Assembly (NCBI GenBank): GCA_051881815.1
Contig: JBJEQP010000041.1
Span: forward strand, 93,832-157,831
DNA: 64,000 nucleotides
Source: UMGS363 sp051881815
GTDB taxonomy: Bacteria > Bacillota > Clostridia > Oscillospirales > Ruminococcaceae
Reading direction: 5' to 3'
Position 1 is the stretch's first letter; every line of letters begins with the position of its first letter. The position numbers and the translations under genes are program-made. This document shows, in pieces, positions 1-9,082 of this stretch. The notes under the pieces are model-generated. The model ran no database searches, was not told the DNA's origin, and saw nothing but the letters and a program-made list of their open reading frames with translations.

Positions 1-107
1 CGAAGCTAAAGAAGCTTCGATGTCTGCAGGTCAAACACCGAAGCTTCACTTTTGTCTGTTAGATCTTGTTAAGTTGGGTATCTGATCGATAAAATGGAAA
101 TTTTATT

Positions 108-220
108 TAATGCGTAATTCGTAATGCGTAATGCGTAATTTGAGATACTATTCCATAAAAGAATAATACACCATTTGCACCACAATAATTATGCATTACG
201 AATTACGCATTACGCATTAA
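108..220. repeat. Inverted repeat built from GCGTAAT units
   Basis: Two arms of about 34 bp (108-140 and 187-220) are near-perfect reverse complements separated by about 46 bp. Each arm is made of repeated GCGTAAT/ATTACGC units. A single arm-like fragment (TTAATGCGTAATTTCC) recurs near 43432. No ORF overlaps it. It lies upstream of the first promoter and looks like a dispersed intergenic palindromic repeat. The rest of bases 1-290 shows only a short CGAAGC/GCTTCG hairpin at the left edge. Confidence 0.6.
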
Positions 221-291
221 TTTCGCTTTGTTGCAAATCAACAAAAACATTAGTCGAAATGTGTGGAACTATACAACGTTCAAAAAAACAG

Positions 292-320
292 TTGCAAAAC
301 GGCTTGTTTTTTGTTACAAT
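292..320 (+). promoter_or_regulatory. Sigma-A-type promoter of the PilZ-ParA-ComFB operon
   Basis: TTGCAA (292-297), a 17-bp spacer and TACAAT (315-320) match the housekeeping promoter consensus and lie about 70 bp upstream of the first start codon. The leader holds a short GCGG/CCGC stem. Confidence 0.7.
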
Positions 321-390
321 AAGAATGTATCTTTATGCGGTTTTTTAAACGTTTAAGAGCCGCCGCAAAGGGTCAATTGGAGGGAGAATT

Positions 391-1053
391 ATGATAAAAA
401 AGGATAAGATCGGCAGAGTTGTTATCTATGACAGTCAGGACAGAATGCTGCTTGCAACAAAGTCGGTGTATTTCCCGAAGGACTTCTTCCGCATTAAGGA
501 CCGCGACCTCGTTATGATCAAGGGCTCGGGGCTTCCTCTTATCCCGAAAGATGAGTATATAGCCGCTGTTTTTGAATATATAAACGGTTTGAGAATGAAA
601 TATAAAACCTCTGTGGATCTTTCGACCGAGTATCAGATGAACTTCCATGTCGGTGAAGGGATCGCACTTGAAGAAAGAAGAGCTTCGTTCAAGATCAATG
701 CGGAATTTGATATAAATTCTCCTTTTTATATCCGAAATGATGAGCTTGTCAACTTCGATAAGCCGCTTGACATACATATCTGCAACATCAATCTCGGCGG
801 AGTTTATATGAAGACAAGCTTCGATTTTGAACCGGGAGATCAGCTTATGCTTGAATTTTTCGGCGGAGAGGTCGAGCTTCTGACCGAGGTGCTCCGTGCG
901 CAGACGGTTTTGGGGACGGATGTTGTTGACGGCTACGGCTGCCGCTTCCTCAACATCACCCAGTCACAGGAAGAACGCCTTGCAAGATTTATTTTCGAGA
1001 TCCAGATCGCGGAAAGAGAAAAGCTGAAACAGCAGCAGAATAAGGGATTTTGA
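391..1053 (+). CDS. YcgR/PilZ-like c-di-GMP receptor protein
   Basis: The 220-aa protein has the YcgR layout: an N-terminal beta-rich domain (about residues 1-95) and a C-terminal PilZ-like domain (about 96-215). The PilZ signatures are degenerate: EERRASFK in place of RxxxR, and NINLGG in place of the (D/N)xSxxG motif. In the family this domain binds cyclic di-GMP and, in YcgR, slows flagellar rotation. An AGGGAG ribosome site precedes the ATG. It is first in an operon with parA and comFB-like genes, just upstream of the flagellar locus. Whether the altered motif still binds c-di-GMP cannot be told from sequence. Confidence 0.75.
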   Translation: MIKKDKIGRVVIYDSQDRMLLATKSVYFPKDFFRIKDRDLVMIKGSGLPLIPKDEYIAAVFEYINGLRMKYKTSVDLSTEYQMNFHVGEGIALEERRASFKINAEFDINSPFYIRNDELVNFDKPLDIHICNINLGGVYMKTSFDFEPGDQLMLEFFGGEVELLTEVLRAQTVLGTDVVDGYGCRFLNITQSQEERLARFIFEIQIAEREKLKQQQNKGF

Positions 1054-1056
1054 TCT

Positions 1057-1833
1057 ATGGCAAAAATAATAGTTGTGACAAATCAGAAGGGCGGAGTCGG
1101 AAAAACAACGACCTGCGCCGCATTTACAGGAATATTCCGCAGCAGGGGCAAGAAGGTTCTTGCGATAGATATGGATCCGCAGGGCAATCTCTCGTTCTCG
1201 CTCGGAACGGAGGACAGAGGCTACACCATCCACGATGTAATGACGGGTGCCTGCGATATCCGTGATGCGATCAAAACCACGCATATCTGCGATGTGATAA
1301 CGTCAAATATCCTCCTGTCGGGAAGTGAACTGGAGCTTCCTCCCGAACAGCGTGAGTTTATTTTGAGAGAGATACTTAAAACTGTGCGCGACGAGTACGA
1401 TTATATTATAATTGATACTCCGCCTGCGCTTTCCGTGCTTACGATAAACGCATATACAGCGGCGGATGATCTTATTATCCCGATGACGCCCGAGATACTT
1501 TCGCTTCAAGGAATAGCACAGCTGCGCGAAACTATTCTTGCCGTCAAGAAATACTATAATAAAAAGCTTAATATAAGGGGAATTCTCCTTACAAAATATG
1601 TAAGGAACCAGCAGCTTGCGAGTGAAGTTGCCGAAATGGTTGAGATCGTCGCAGAACAGCTCGGAACGGTCGTGCTTGAAAACAAGATATCCGTTTCCGT
1701 GGCAGTCGCCGAGGCTCCTGCACATCAGGAGGTAATTACAACCTATTCTCCGAACTGCCGTGCAGCGAGGGACTATGTAAAGGCTTGCGAGGCACTTTAT
1801 CCCGAGATAATCATACCAAAAAAGAAAAGATAA
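1057..1833 (+). CDS. ParA/Soj-family ATPase
   Basis: The 258-aa protein starts with the deviant Walker A motif NQKGGVGKTT (about residues 8-17), has DMDPQGN (A') and IIIDTPP (Walker B), and keeps ParA length. Such ATPases position DNA or protein cargo on nucleoid or membrane. It starts 4 nt after the PilZ gene and is followed at 12 nt by a ComFB-like gene rather than parB, so chromosome partitioning is not the obvious job. It lacks the N-terminal extension of FlhG. Position next to the flagellar operon suggests a role in placing a surface machine, which is inference. Confidence 0.85.
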   Translation: MAKIIVVTNQKGGVGKTTTCAAFTGIFRSRGKKVLAIDMDPQGNLSFSLGTEDRGYTIHDVMTGACDIRDAIKTTHICDVITSNILLSGSELELPPEQREFILREILKTVRDEYDYIIIDTPPALSVLTINAYTAADDLIIPMTPEILSLQGIAQLRETILAVKKYYNKKLNIRGILLTKYVRNQQLASEVAEMVEIVAEQLGTVVLENKISVSVAVAEAPAHQEVITTYSPNCRAARDYVKACEALYPEIIIPKKKR

Positions 1834-1845
1834 GGAGGAATTTGT

Positions 1846-2289
1846 ATGGCAGGCAGCGCCGCAGCAAAGACTACGCACAAGACCGAAGCGGTAATGAAGC
1901 TTATTACAGGGAAAAGTGTTGCGACTAACCCGATAATTGATAACGAATTCAAGCAGTCTGTCATAGAAATGCACTCAAACAGCAATAAAACTGCGAAAAA
2001 AAACGAGCCGAAGCCCAAGCCGCCCGAAGCGACCGAGATATGCGTAAGCTCCGAGCTTATAACCGAGCTTCTGCCGTCTGCGCTGAAAAGGTTCAACTGC
2101 TGCAGCTGCGACAGGTGCTTTGCCGAAGCAATGGCAGACGCTCTGGACGCTGTTCCTTACCTTTCGTGCAAGATAAGAACTCCGCAGGATAAGAAAAAAG
2201 CAGACGAAATGAAGGCAAAATACACACGCAGCGTTACTAACGAGATGGTAAAGATCGCTATTCGCCGCCGTGCACTTCCAAAGCATTAA
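1846..2289 (+). CDS. ComFB-family protein
   Basis: The 147-aa protein has a poorly conserved N-terminal tail (about 1-62) and a C-terminal domain with a CxxC pattern (NCCSCDRCFAEAMADAL, about residues 85-101) followed by LDAVPYLSCK, typical of the ComFB family. Family members have been described as cyclic-dinucleotide receptors linked to competence and motility. An AAGGAGG site precedes the ATG. It is last in the PilZ-ParA operon and is followed by a strong terminator. The family call rests on the cysteine motif and length. Confidence 0.65.
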   Translation: MAGSAAAKTTHKTEAVMKLITGKSVATNPIIDNEFKQSVIEMHSNSNKTAKKNEPKPKPPEATEICVSSELITELLPSALKRFNCCSCDRCFAEAMADALDAVPYLSCKIRTPQDKKKADEMKAKYTRSVTNEMVKIAIRRRALPKH

Positions 2290-2300
2290 TACTAATAACC

Positions 2301-2337
2301 GAGCATATACGGGGAACGTGTATGCTCTTTTTATTTG
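2301..2337 (+). terminator. Rho-independent terminator after the ComFB-like gene
   Basis: A 10-bp stem (2301-2310 with 2318-2327, one G-T pair) with a 7-nt loop is followed by a T-rich tail. It separates the three-gene operon from the flagellar operon. Confidence 0.85.
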
Positions 2338-2497
2338 CTTCCATTCTTATAAATTTTTGTTTATTACAAACAAAAAAATCCGTTAATTTTATCATAATAT
2401 ACAATTTTTGGAAGTGAATTTGTTACATTTGGGGAAAATCCATAGAATTTATTAAAAAAAATTGTTACAGGCGTGGGGGTAAATTTTTCAATATCTC

Positions 2498-2526
2498 TTG
2501 TATTTTTTATTAAAAAGGTTTATACT
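2498..2526 (+). promoter_or_regulatory. Sigma-A-type promoter of the fla/che operon
   Basis: TTGTAT (2498-2503), 17-bp spacer, TATACT (2521-2526). It lies in a 320-bp AT-rich gap between the upstream terminator and flgB and is the only good promoter match there. The transcript leader would be about 75 nt. Confidence 0.65.
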
Positions 2527-2608
2527 TATAAAGGAGTACTATACCCTTTTAAGGGGTAATCTGCCATTTTGAAGGATCAGTCCGTTTAATTGACCCGGGA
2601 GGTATATA

Positions 2609-2989
2609 ATGGGACTTTTTGATAATAAGATTCAGACTCTTTCCGAGCAGACGCTCGATGCAGCATGGTATAAGCAGCGTGTTATATCGAATAATATCGC
2701 AAATGTTTCCACGCCCGATTTTAAAGCGAAGACCGTGGACTTCGGACTTGTGCTCAAAGAAGAGATGTGCAAGTGCAATTACCATACGCCGACGGATAAA
2801 GAAAAGGGCAAGGTTTCGCTCAAAGTCACAACGACCTATGAAACCAACACAAATCAGCTTCTCAACGGCAACAATGTCGATATCGAAAAGGAGCAGCTCG
2901 ATCTTGCCGATGTTCAGTATCAGTACAGCGCTCTTATGGATCAGATGAACAACAACTATGCGATGATCCGCACCGCTATCACAAAGTAA
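2609..2989 (+). CDS. flgB: Flagellar basal-body rod protein FlgB
   Basis: The 126-aa protein has the N-terminal rod/hook signature (VISNNIANVSTPDFKAK, residues ~27-43) and a C-terminal amphipathic helix (YSALMDQMNNNYAMIRTA) that packs in the rod. It forms the proximal rod in the periplasm-equivalent space. Its length is normal for Bacillota. AGGAGG lies upstream of the ATG. It is the first gene of the operon, followed by flgC and fliE in the usual order. Confidence 0.95.
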   Translation: MGLFDNKIQTLSEQTLDAAWYKQRVISNNIANVSTPDFKAKTVDFGLVLKEEMCKCNYHTPTDKEKGKVSLKVTTTYETNTNQLLNGNNVDIEKEQLDLADVQYQYSALMDQMNNNYAMIRTAITK

Positions 2990-3019
2990 CGATAGTTAAG
3001 GCTGTTACGGAGGTATAAA

Positions 3020-3511
3020 ATGTCATTTCTGAATTCACTTGATATCGGAGGCGCCGCACTTTCGGTGCAAAGGCTCCGAATGGATGTCATTTCACAGAAT
3101 ATTGCCAATCAGGGCACTTATAATACGGCGGTCGGCGACGATCCATACTGCCGTCAGCTCGTTGTCGTTTCCGAGAAGAAGACCTTCAGCGAAGAAATGG
3201 AAAAGTTCAACACCGAGGATGACGGTCCGAAGTACCGCCGCGGCACATATTTCCTTTCACATCGGAATAAATACAAATACGCAGGCTGCACCGTTACCGA
3301 GATAATCAATGACGATGCGCCGTTTGTTCCCGTCTACGACCCCGACAATCCGCTTGCGGACGAGGACGGTTATATCTATCAGAGCAACGTTGACAACAGC
3401 AAGGAGCAGATGGATCTTCTCGCTGCACAGCGCTGCTATGAAGCGAACGCTTCCGCAATAGCCGCAGTAAAGGCTATGCTCACAAAGGCAATGTCACTTA
3501 ACGGTAAATAA
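3020..3511 (+). CDS. flgC: Flagellar basal-body rod protein FlgC
   Basis: The 163-aa protein has the rod-family N-terminus (RLRMDVISQNIANQGT, ~20-35) and a C-terminal helix (MDLLAAQRCYEANASAIAAVKAML). The central part is slightly longer than in Bacillus and includes an acidic stretch around residues 60-75. It builds the proximal rod with FlgB. It starts 30 nt after flgB. Confidence 0.95.
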   Translation: MSFLNSLDIGGAALSVQRLRMDVISQNIANQGTYNTAVGDDPYCRQLVVVSEKKTFSEEMEKFNTEDDGPKYRRGTYFLSHRNKYKYAGCTVTEIINDDAPFVPVYDPDNPLADEDGYIYQSNVDNSKEQMDLLAAQRCYEANASAIAAVKAMLTKAMSLNGK

Positions 3512-3529
3512 TGAAAGGCAGATAATACT

Positions 3530-3841
3530 ATGTTTATTGTTCCTATTTCAAGCGCTATTTCGCCCGTTCAGTCGGTTTTTGATAAAGAGAACGAGCAGGT
3601 AAAGGAAATAACCGAAAGCACTCCGCAGTTCTCCGATGTTTTCAAGGATGTTTTCAATGACGTTCAGGAAACACAGCAGCAGACCAATATCGACGCTGTA
3701 AAGATCATGCAGGGCGACATTGACGATCTCCATACTATTTATAATAATATGACAAAGGCTTCGATCGCTGTCGAGACCTTTGTTGCGGTAAAAAATGCCG
3801 CAGTTGATGCTTATAATCAGGTTCTCCAGATCACAATGTGA
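3530..3841 (+). CDS. fliE: Flagellar hook-basal body complex protein FliE
   Basis: The 103-aa protein fits FliE in length and in its C-terminal helix (KASIAVETFVAVKNAAVDAYNQVLQI), which links the MS ring to the rod. Position between flgC and fliF is canonical. The N-terminal 25 residues are variable, as usual. Confidence 0.92.
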   Translation: MFIVPISSAISPVQSVFDKENEQVKEITESTPQFSDVFKDVFNDVQETQQQTNIDAVKIMQGDIDDLHTIYNNMTKASIAVETFVAVKNAAVDAYNQVLQITM

Positions 3842-3891
3842 TCGGGGCTTTAAGCAGATCAATCTTTTAATTCGGGAAGGAAAAATCATAA

Positions 3892-5520
3892 ATGGATATG
3901 AAGGAACAGCTTTCAAAGCTTTCAACTTCGTTCAAGCAGTTCTGGGAAGCCCAGGAGAAAAAACGAAAGATAGCGTACATAGCGATACTTGTTGCGATCG
4001 TTCTTATCGCTGTTATCGTTGTTATTATCTTGAATAAAAAAGAATATACCGTTCTTTTTGAGGGACTTGAAGCAAGCGAGGCTTCGGAGATCGTCACGGC
4101 GATACAGGATCTCGGCTACGATGTAACGCTCAAAAGCGGCGGCGTTATCATGGTCCCTGCAGGAACGGAAAACGTTCTTACAATGGAAATGGCTATGAAG
4201 GGCTATCCGAAGAGCGCACTCAACTACAATCTTTACACAGATAATATAGATATGTTCACGACCTCCTCACAGGAGAGAGAGTATGCGAGGATGATGCTCG
4301 AACAACGCCTTGGAGCCATTGTCGGAACCTTCGAGGGCGTTCAGAAAGCTACCGTGACTATATCTATACCCGAGCAGAAGAACACCGTTATCTCATCGCT
4401 TCGTCAGGAGCCGACCGCTGCCGTAACGGTATATCTCAACAGCGACTACAAGCTCACGGACAAGCAGATCGTCGGCATCAGAAATACGGTCAGAAACGGT
4501 CTTGCAGGTCTTACAGATGAGAATATCAGCATCGTTGACGGATATGGTATCCCACAGATCGAGGGCGAGAATGAGATCGACGTTATCGCTGACGAAACAA
4601 GAAAATTTGCGTTCAAGACAAATCTTGAAAATTCGATAAAGAACAAGATCCTCGAGCTTCTTATCCCTATTTACGGCGATGACGGAGTTTCCGCGGCAGT
4701 AAATATAGTGCTGAACTTCGACAAAAAGGTTTCCGAGAATACAAACTATTCTCCCGATGGGAACGGAAATACGGGCGTCCTCCAGCACGGCGACGCTTCC
4801 GAAGCCTCGGGCGGAACCACCGCTGACGGCGGCGTTATCGGCGTTGAAACCAATGCAGACGATACATATCCTACGGGAACCACGGGCGGAAACGGCGCAT
4901 GGACGGAAAATTCCGTTTCAAACACATATCTTGTTGACACATACAAGGAGCAGGTCGAAAAGGCAGGCTATACCATTGACGGACTTTCCATTTCGACTGT
5001 CATTTATACGGACTACATCTCCGAAGCGCAGAGAATGGATCTTGTGAACCTCGTTGCAAACGCAGGCGGTGTAAATCCCGAGGTTGCACAGGACGTTGTA
5101 ACCGTTACGAACTTTCCGAAATTCGGTACGGATGTTACATCGGAGACCGCTCCCGTTTATCTCTTCGGACTTACGCTTAATCAGCTTATCGTTGCAGCAG
5201 CTATACTTCTCATACTTCTTATCATTATTGTTGTTGTGCTTGTTATCACTTCAAGAAATGCAAAGACCAATAGAGCAAAATTCGAGCAGCAGATACTTGC
5301 TTCCGAAGCGCTTGCAGGTGCGGACGGAGAAGAGATCGTCGATACCTTCACAATGAATCTCGACGGTTCAAATCCTGCCGACATTCCGAGTCTTACGGGC
5401 GACGGCGAGGACACCAAGGAGGTCGCTATCCGCAGAGAGATCAGCGAATTTGCAAAGAACAGCCCGGAGATCGTGGCGCAGCTGCTTAAAAACTGGATGA
5501 AAGACGAAACGGAGGAGTAA
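3892..5520 (+). CDS. fliF: Flagellar MS-ring protein FliF
   Basis: At 542 aa it is normal length. It has a transmembrane helix at about 27-48, the secretin-like ring domains (EYTVLFEGLEASEASEIV onward), a Gly/Thr-rich low-complexity segment at about 285-340, a second transmembrane helix at about 425-452, and a C-terminal FliG-binding tail (PEIVAQLLKNWM). It forms the membrane base of the motor and houses the export gate. fliG follows after 3 nt. Confidence 0.97.
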   Translation: MDMKEQLSKLSTSFKQFWEAQEKKRKIAYIAILVAIVLIAVIVVIILNKKEYTVLFEGLEASEASEIVTAIQDLGYDVTLKSGGVIMVPAGTENVLTMEMAMKGYPKSALNYNLYTDNIDMFTTSSQEREYARMMLEQRLGAIVGTFEGVQKATVTISIPEQKNTVISSLRQEPTAAVTVYLNSDYKLTDKQIVGIRNTVRNGLAGLTDENISIVDGYGIPQIEGENEIDVIADETRKFAFKTNLENSIKNKILELLIPIYGDDGVSAAVNIVLNFDKKVSENTNYSPDGNGNTGVLQHGDASEASGGTTADGGVIGVETNADDTYPTGTTGGNGAWTENSVSNTYLVDTYKEQVEKAGYTIDGLSISTVIYTDYISEAQRMDLVNLVANAGGVNPEVAQDVVTVTNFPKFGTDVTSETAPVYLFGLTLNQLIVAAAILLILLIIIVVVLVITSRNAKTNRAKFEQQILASEALAGADGEEIVDTFTMNLDGSNPADIPSLTGDGEDTKEVAIRREISEFAKNSPEIVAQLLKNWMKDETEE

Positions 5521-5523
5521 GCA

Positions 5524-6534
5524 ATGCCTGATATCCAAGAACTTACAAACCTGCAGAAGGCTGCGATCGTTGTTACTTCGATCGGTGCGGAAAATGCTGC
5601 CTACGTTTATAAAAGACTTTCCGATGATGATGTTGAAAAGCTTACATACGAGATATCATGTCTGCCGTACCTTGAGGCAAGCGTTGTGGATGCTACTCTT
5701 AACGAATTCTATGAGCTTTGCCTTACCCAGAAGGTAATTTCCGAGGGCGGTGTTGAATACGCAAGAGCAGTTCTTGAAAAGGCTTACGGCGCCGAACAGG
5801 CGAGCAAGCTCATGGAGCGTGTTTCCAAGTCGATGCAGACGAAAGCATTCGAGTTCGTCAGAAAATCCGACTACAAGAACCTCCTTGCAATTATCCAGAA
5901 CGAAAATCCGCAGACTATCGCTCTCGTTCTTTCCTATGTCAAGTCCGAGCAGGCTTCCGCCGTGCTCCAGGAGCTTCCTAAAGAGAAGAGAGTTGAAGTT
6001 GTTGAAAGGATCGCAAAGATGGAGTCGGCTTCGCCGGAAACTATCCATTCTATCGAAGAAACGCTCGAAAGAAAGTTTGCAGCAGTCGTTTCTATGGATC
6101 TTACCACGGTCGGCGGCGTAAACTTTGTTGCCGATATCCTCAACAAGGTCGACAGAGGAACAGAAAAGCATATCTTCGACGAACTCTCCTCGAAGGATCC
6201 TGCTCTTGTTGAAGAGATCAAGAAGAAGATGTTCGTTTTCGAGGATATCCTCGGACTCGACTCTATGTCTATCCAGCGTTTTATCAGAGATGTCGAAGCG
6301 AAGGATCTCGCGATCGCCATCAAGGGTTCAAACTCCGAGGTTGCCGCCGCTCTCTACGCAAATATGCCGCAGAGAATGCAGGAGTCCATCCAGCAGGAGA
6401 TCGAGTATCTGCATAATGTCCGTATGCGTGACGTTGACGAAGCACAGCAGAGGATCGTTGGCATCATAAGACACCTCGAAGAAGAAGGCGAGCTTGTTAT
6501 CGGCAAGGGCGGAGAGGACGAGATAATTGCTTAA
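5524..6534 (+). CDS. fliG: Flagellar motor switch protein FliG
   Basis: The 336-aa protein has the N-terminal FliF-binding region (LTNLQKAAIVVTSIG), the middle domain (ESASPETIHSIEETLERK) and the C-terminal torque helix with alternating charges (FIRDVEAKDLAIAIKGS). It couples stator movement to rotor rotation and sets direction with FliM/FliY. Its stop codon overlaps the fliH start by 8 nt, implying translational coupling. Confidence 0.97.
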   Translation: MPDIQELTNLQKAAIVVTSIGAENAAYVYKRLSDDDVEKLTYEISCLPYLEASVVDATLNEFYELCLTQKVISEGGVEYARAVLEKAYGAEQASKLMERVSKSMQTKAFEFVRKSDYKNLLAIIQNENPQTIALVLSYVKSEQASAVLQELPKEKRVEVVERIAKMESASPETIHSIEETLERKFAAVVSMDLTTVGGVNFVADILNKVDRGTEKHIFDELSSKDPALVEEIKKKMFVFEDILGLDSMSIQRFIRDVEAKDLAIAIKGSNSEVAAALYANMPQRMQESIQQEIEYLHNVRMRDVDEAQQRIVGIIRHLEEEGELVIGKGGEDEIIA

Positions 6535-7378
6535 AATATACAAACCCCAGTCGTACAGCTACGGCAATTCCGAGCCTGTCAAAATAGACAATACCGTCAT
6601 TCTTCCCGGTGATGAAAACGCCGAGCAGGAGCGGCTTTCACGCGAAGAGCTTGAAAAGCAGAAGCAGAGGGAGGCTGCCGAAAAGGAGGCGGAATTCCGT
6701 GCCGCTGTTGATCGTCAGGTCGCAGCCGCAGTGGAGGATTATCGGATAAAGACAGAGGCTGCACGAAATGAGATAATCGAAAGAGCAAGGCTTGAAGCAA
6801 GAAGCATCGCAGAAGACGCAAAGACAGCGACCGCCGCCGTTATCGAAAAGGCTAACAAGGAGTGCGCTATCTTAAAGGAAAAAGCGAAGGCGGAGGGCTT
6901 CAAAGAGGGCTATGACGAGGGCAAAAGGCAGTCGCTTGAAAAATGCAGCAAGTATGTTGATGCGTCTGCACAGCTGCTTTCCGACATAAATTCACGCAAG
7001 GACGCATATTTTCTCGATAACGAGGCAGAAATGCGTGAAACGATCTGCGAAATGCTTGAAAAGATCACAGGCGAAGAGCTGAAGGTCAATCCGAAGGTCA
7101 TTGAGAACATTATCGAAAATGCCGCAAAAAGCTTCCGCAACTCCGATTATATAAAAATTTCGCTTGCGCAGGGCGAGGTTTCGAAGGAGATCAAGACCGA
7201 CGCAAAGCTTATCAAACAGATAATACCATATATCAAAGATATTGAGATAGAGATCCTTCCCGATGCGGAGGACGGCACTGTCATCCTCGACAACGGCGAA
7301 GAGATACTTGACGCTTCCGTTCCGACCCAGCTTGATTTCCTCAAAGAAATATTGAGGAATACAAGAGGAGAGGAATGA
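6527..7378 (+). CDS. fliH: Flagellar export ATPase regulator FliH
   Basis: The 283-aa protein begins at TTG inside the end of fliG, behind a GGAGAGGA site. A long charged coiled coil (about 35-150, rich in Glu/Lys/Ala) precedes the V-ATPase E-subunit-like C-terminal domain (about 160-283). It binds FliI and docks it to the export gate. Unlike the usual close fliH-fliI spacing, 383 bp of tandem repeats follow. Confidence 0.88.
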   Translation: MLKIYKPQSYSYGNSEPVKIDNTVILPGDENAEQERLSREELEKQKQREAAEKEAEFRAAVDRQVAAAVEDYRIKTEAARNEIIERARLEARSIAEDAKTATAAVIEKANKECAILKEKAKAEGFKEGYDEGKRQSLEKCSKYVDASAQLLSDINSRKDAYFLDNEAEMRETICEMLEKITGEELKVNPKVIENIIENAAKSFRNSDYIKISLAQGEVSKEIKTDAKLIKQIIPYIKDIEIEILPDAEDGTVILDNGEEILDASVPTQLDFLKEILRNTRGEE

Positions 7379-7382
7379 TCGA

Positions 7383-7748
7383 TATCTATTTTACCGAACC
7401 GTTAACTTTGAGCGTTTCGTAAAGTAACCTACAAACTGCCAAAGGTAGGATTCCCTTTAGTCAGAGTGATATAAAGAAGTATCTATCGTTACCGAGCCGC
7501 CGACTTTGAGCGTTTCGCAAAGTGACCTGCGAACTGCCCAAGGGGGCTCCCCTTTAGTCAGACTGATATAAAGAAGTATCTATCGTTACCGAGCCGCCGA
7601 CTTTGAGCATTTCGTAAAGTAACCTGCGAACTGCCCAAGGGGGCTCCCCTTTAGTCAGACTGATATAAAGAAGTATCTATCGTTACCGAGCCGCCGACTT
7701 TGAGCGTTTCACAAATTAACCTGCGAACTGCCCAAGGGGGCTCCCCTT
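7383..7748 (+). repeat. 97-bp tandem repeat array between fliH and fliI
   Basis: Four unit starts (the phrase TATCTA) fall at 7383, 7480, 7577 and 7674, exactly 97 bp apart. The first unit is the most diverged and the last is cut off after about 75 bp. Each unit can form two hairpins: TTCGC/GCGAA-type, and a G/C-rich one (AAGGGG-GCT-CCCCTT), which in unit 1 is replaced by AAAGG/CCTTT with a longer loop. The last G/C-rich hairpin abuts the TAGGAG ribosome site of fliI. No ORF of note spans the array. Confidence 0.92.
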
Positions 7749-7761
7749 AGGAGAAACCCAC

Positions 7762-9066
7762 ATGAACTTTACCGCTATCCGTGAGAACGTCAAAAATGCC
7801 GATCTTTACAGGCACATGGGAAAAATTGAAAAGATCATCGGCATGACTGTCGAAGCAACGGGGCCCGAATGTAACATCGGCGATGTCTGCCGCATTTTCC
7901 GCAAAGGCTCGGACGAGTTCATTTACGGCGAAGCGGTCGGCTTTAACGAGGGAAAGGTCGTTCTGATGCCTTATACCGACATTGACGGCATAGGTCCCGG
8001 CTCGATCGTTGACAATACGGGCAGACAGCTTGAAGTAAAGACGGGCGATGCGCTTGTTGGAAGGATCATAAACGCCATAGGCGAGCCGATAGACGGCAAG
8101 GGTCCGATAAAAACGACGGATACCTACCCTATCGCAGGTATCCCCGTAAATCCGCTGACAAGACCGAGGATCGACGATATCATCCCGTTCGGGGTAAAGG
8201 CTATCGACGGTCTGCTCACGATAGGCAGAGGTCAGCGTATGGGTATCTTTGCAGGCTCGGGCGTCGGTAAATCGACGCTTCTGGGCATGATCGCAAGGGA
8301 AGTAGAAGCAGACATCAACGTTATCGCTCTTGTCGGAGAGCGTGGACGAGAGGTGCTTGAATTCATCGAGCGTGACCTCGGGGAAAAGGGTATGGCAAGA
8401 TCGGTTCTTGTCGTTGCTACATCCGACCAGCCCTCGATGATGAGAAATAAATGTCCGATGACTGCCACGGCTATCGCAGAATACTTCAAGGATCAGGGCA
8501 AAAACGTCCTGCTGATGATGGATTCGCTCACACGATATGCAATGGCGCAGCGTGAAATAGGTCTTGCAACGGGCGAAGCGCCTATCGCAAGAGGCTACAC
8601 GCCGTCAATTTACACAACTATGCCAAAGCTCCTTGAAAGAGCGGGAAACTTCGAAAAAGGCTCAATTACGGGCATATATACCGTCCTTGTAGAAGGCGAC
8701 GATACCAACGAGCCTATCTCCGACACGGTCAGAGGTATCATTGACGGTCATATCATTCTCTCCCGTAAGGTCGCGGCGAAAAACCACTATCCTGCGATAG
8801 AGATACTTGAATCGGTATCAAGACTTATGTCCGAGATCGCCGATAAAAAGCACAAGGACAATGCGGCAAAGCTGCGAAATCTTCTTTCGGTCTACAATGC
8901 AAACTACGACCTCGTTTCTATCGGCGCATACAAAAAAGGAACAAATCCTGCGCTCGATGAAGCGATCAAAAAAATAGATAAGATCAACGCATTTTTACAG
9001 CAGAAAACGGACGAGGCGTTCTCCTTCGAGGAAACGCTGAAAATGCTCGAGGACGCTGTGAAATGA
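7762..9066 (+). CDS. fliI: Flagellum-specific ATPase FliI
   Basis: The 434-aa F1-beta-like ATPase has Walker A GSGVGKST (about 165-172), Walker B VLLMMDSLTRYA and the DEAI/AIEIL region. It energises and orders flagellar export in the cytoplasm with FliH and FliJ. Length is normal. The ATG is preceded by AGGAGA, which derives from the edge of the 97-bp repeat array. Confidence 0.97.
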   Translation: MNFTAIRENVKNADLYRHMGKIEKIIGMTVEATGPECNIGDVCRIFRKGSDEFIYGEAVGFNEGKVVLMPYTDIDGIGPGSIVDNTGRQLEVKTGDALVGRIINAIGEPIDGKGPIKTTDTYPIAGIPVNPLTRPRIDDIIPFGVKAIDGLLTIGRGQRMGIFAGSGVGKSTLLGMIAREVEADINVIALVGERGREVLEFIERDLGEKGMARSVLVVATSDQPSMMRNKCPMTATAIAEYFKDQGKNVLLMMDSLTRYAMAQREIGLATGEAPIARGYTPSIYTTMPKLLERAGNFEKGSITGIYTVLVEGDDTNEPISDTVRGIIDGHIILSRKVAAKNHYPAIEILESVSRLMSEIADKKHKDNAAKLRNLLSVYNANYDLVSIGAYKKGTNPALDEAIKKIDKINAFLQQKTDEAFSFEETLKMLEDAVK

Positions 9067-9082
9067 TCGGAGGTAATCATTC

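Noticed and set aside
2291..2300. TACTAATAAC after the ComFB-like stop, resembling the end of a TACTAA element
   Set aside because: There is no partner TTAGTA end or target duplication nearby; it is simply the sequence before the terminator.
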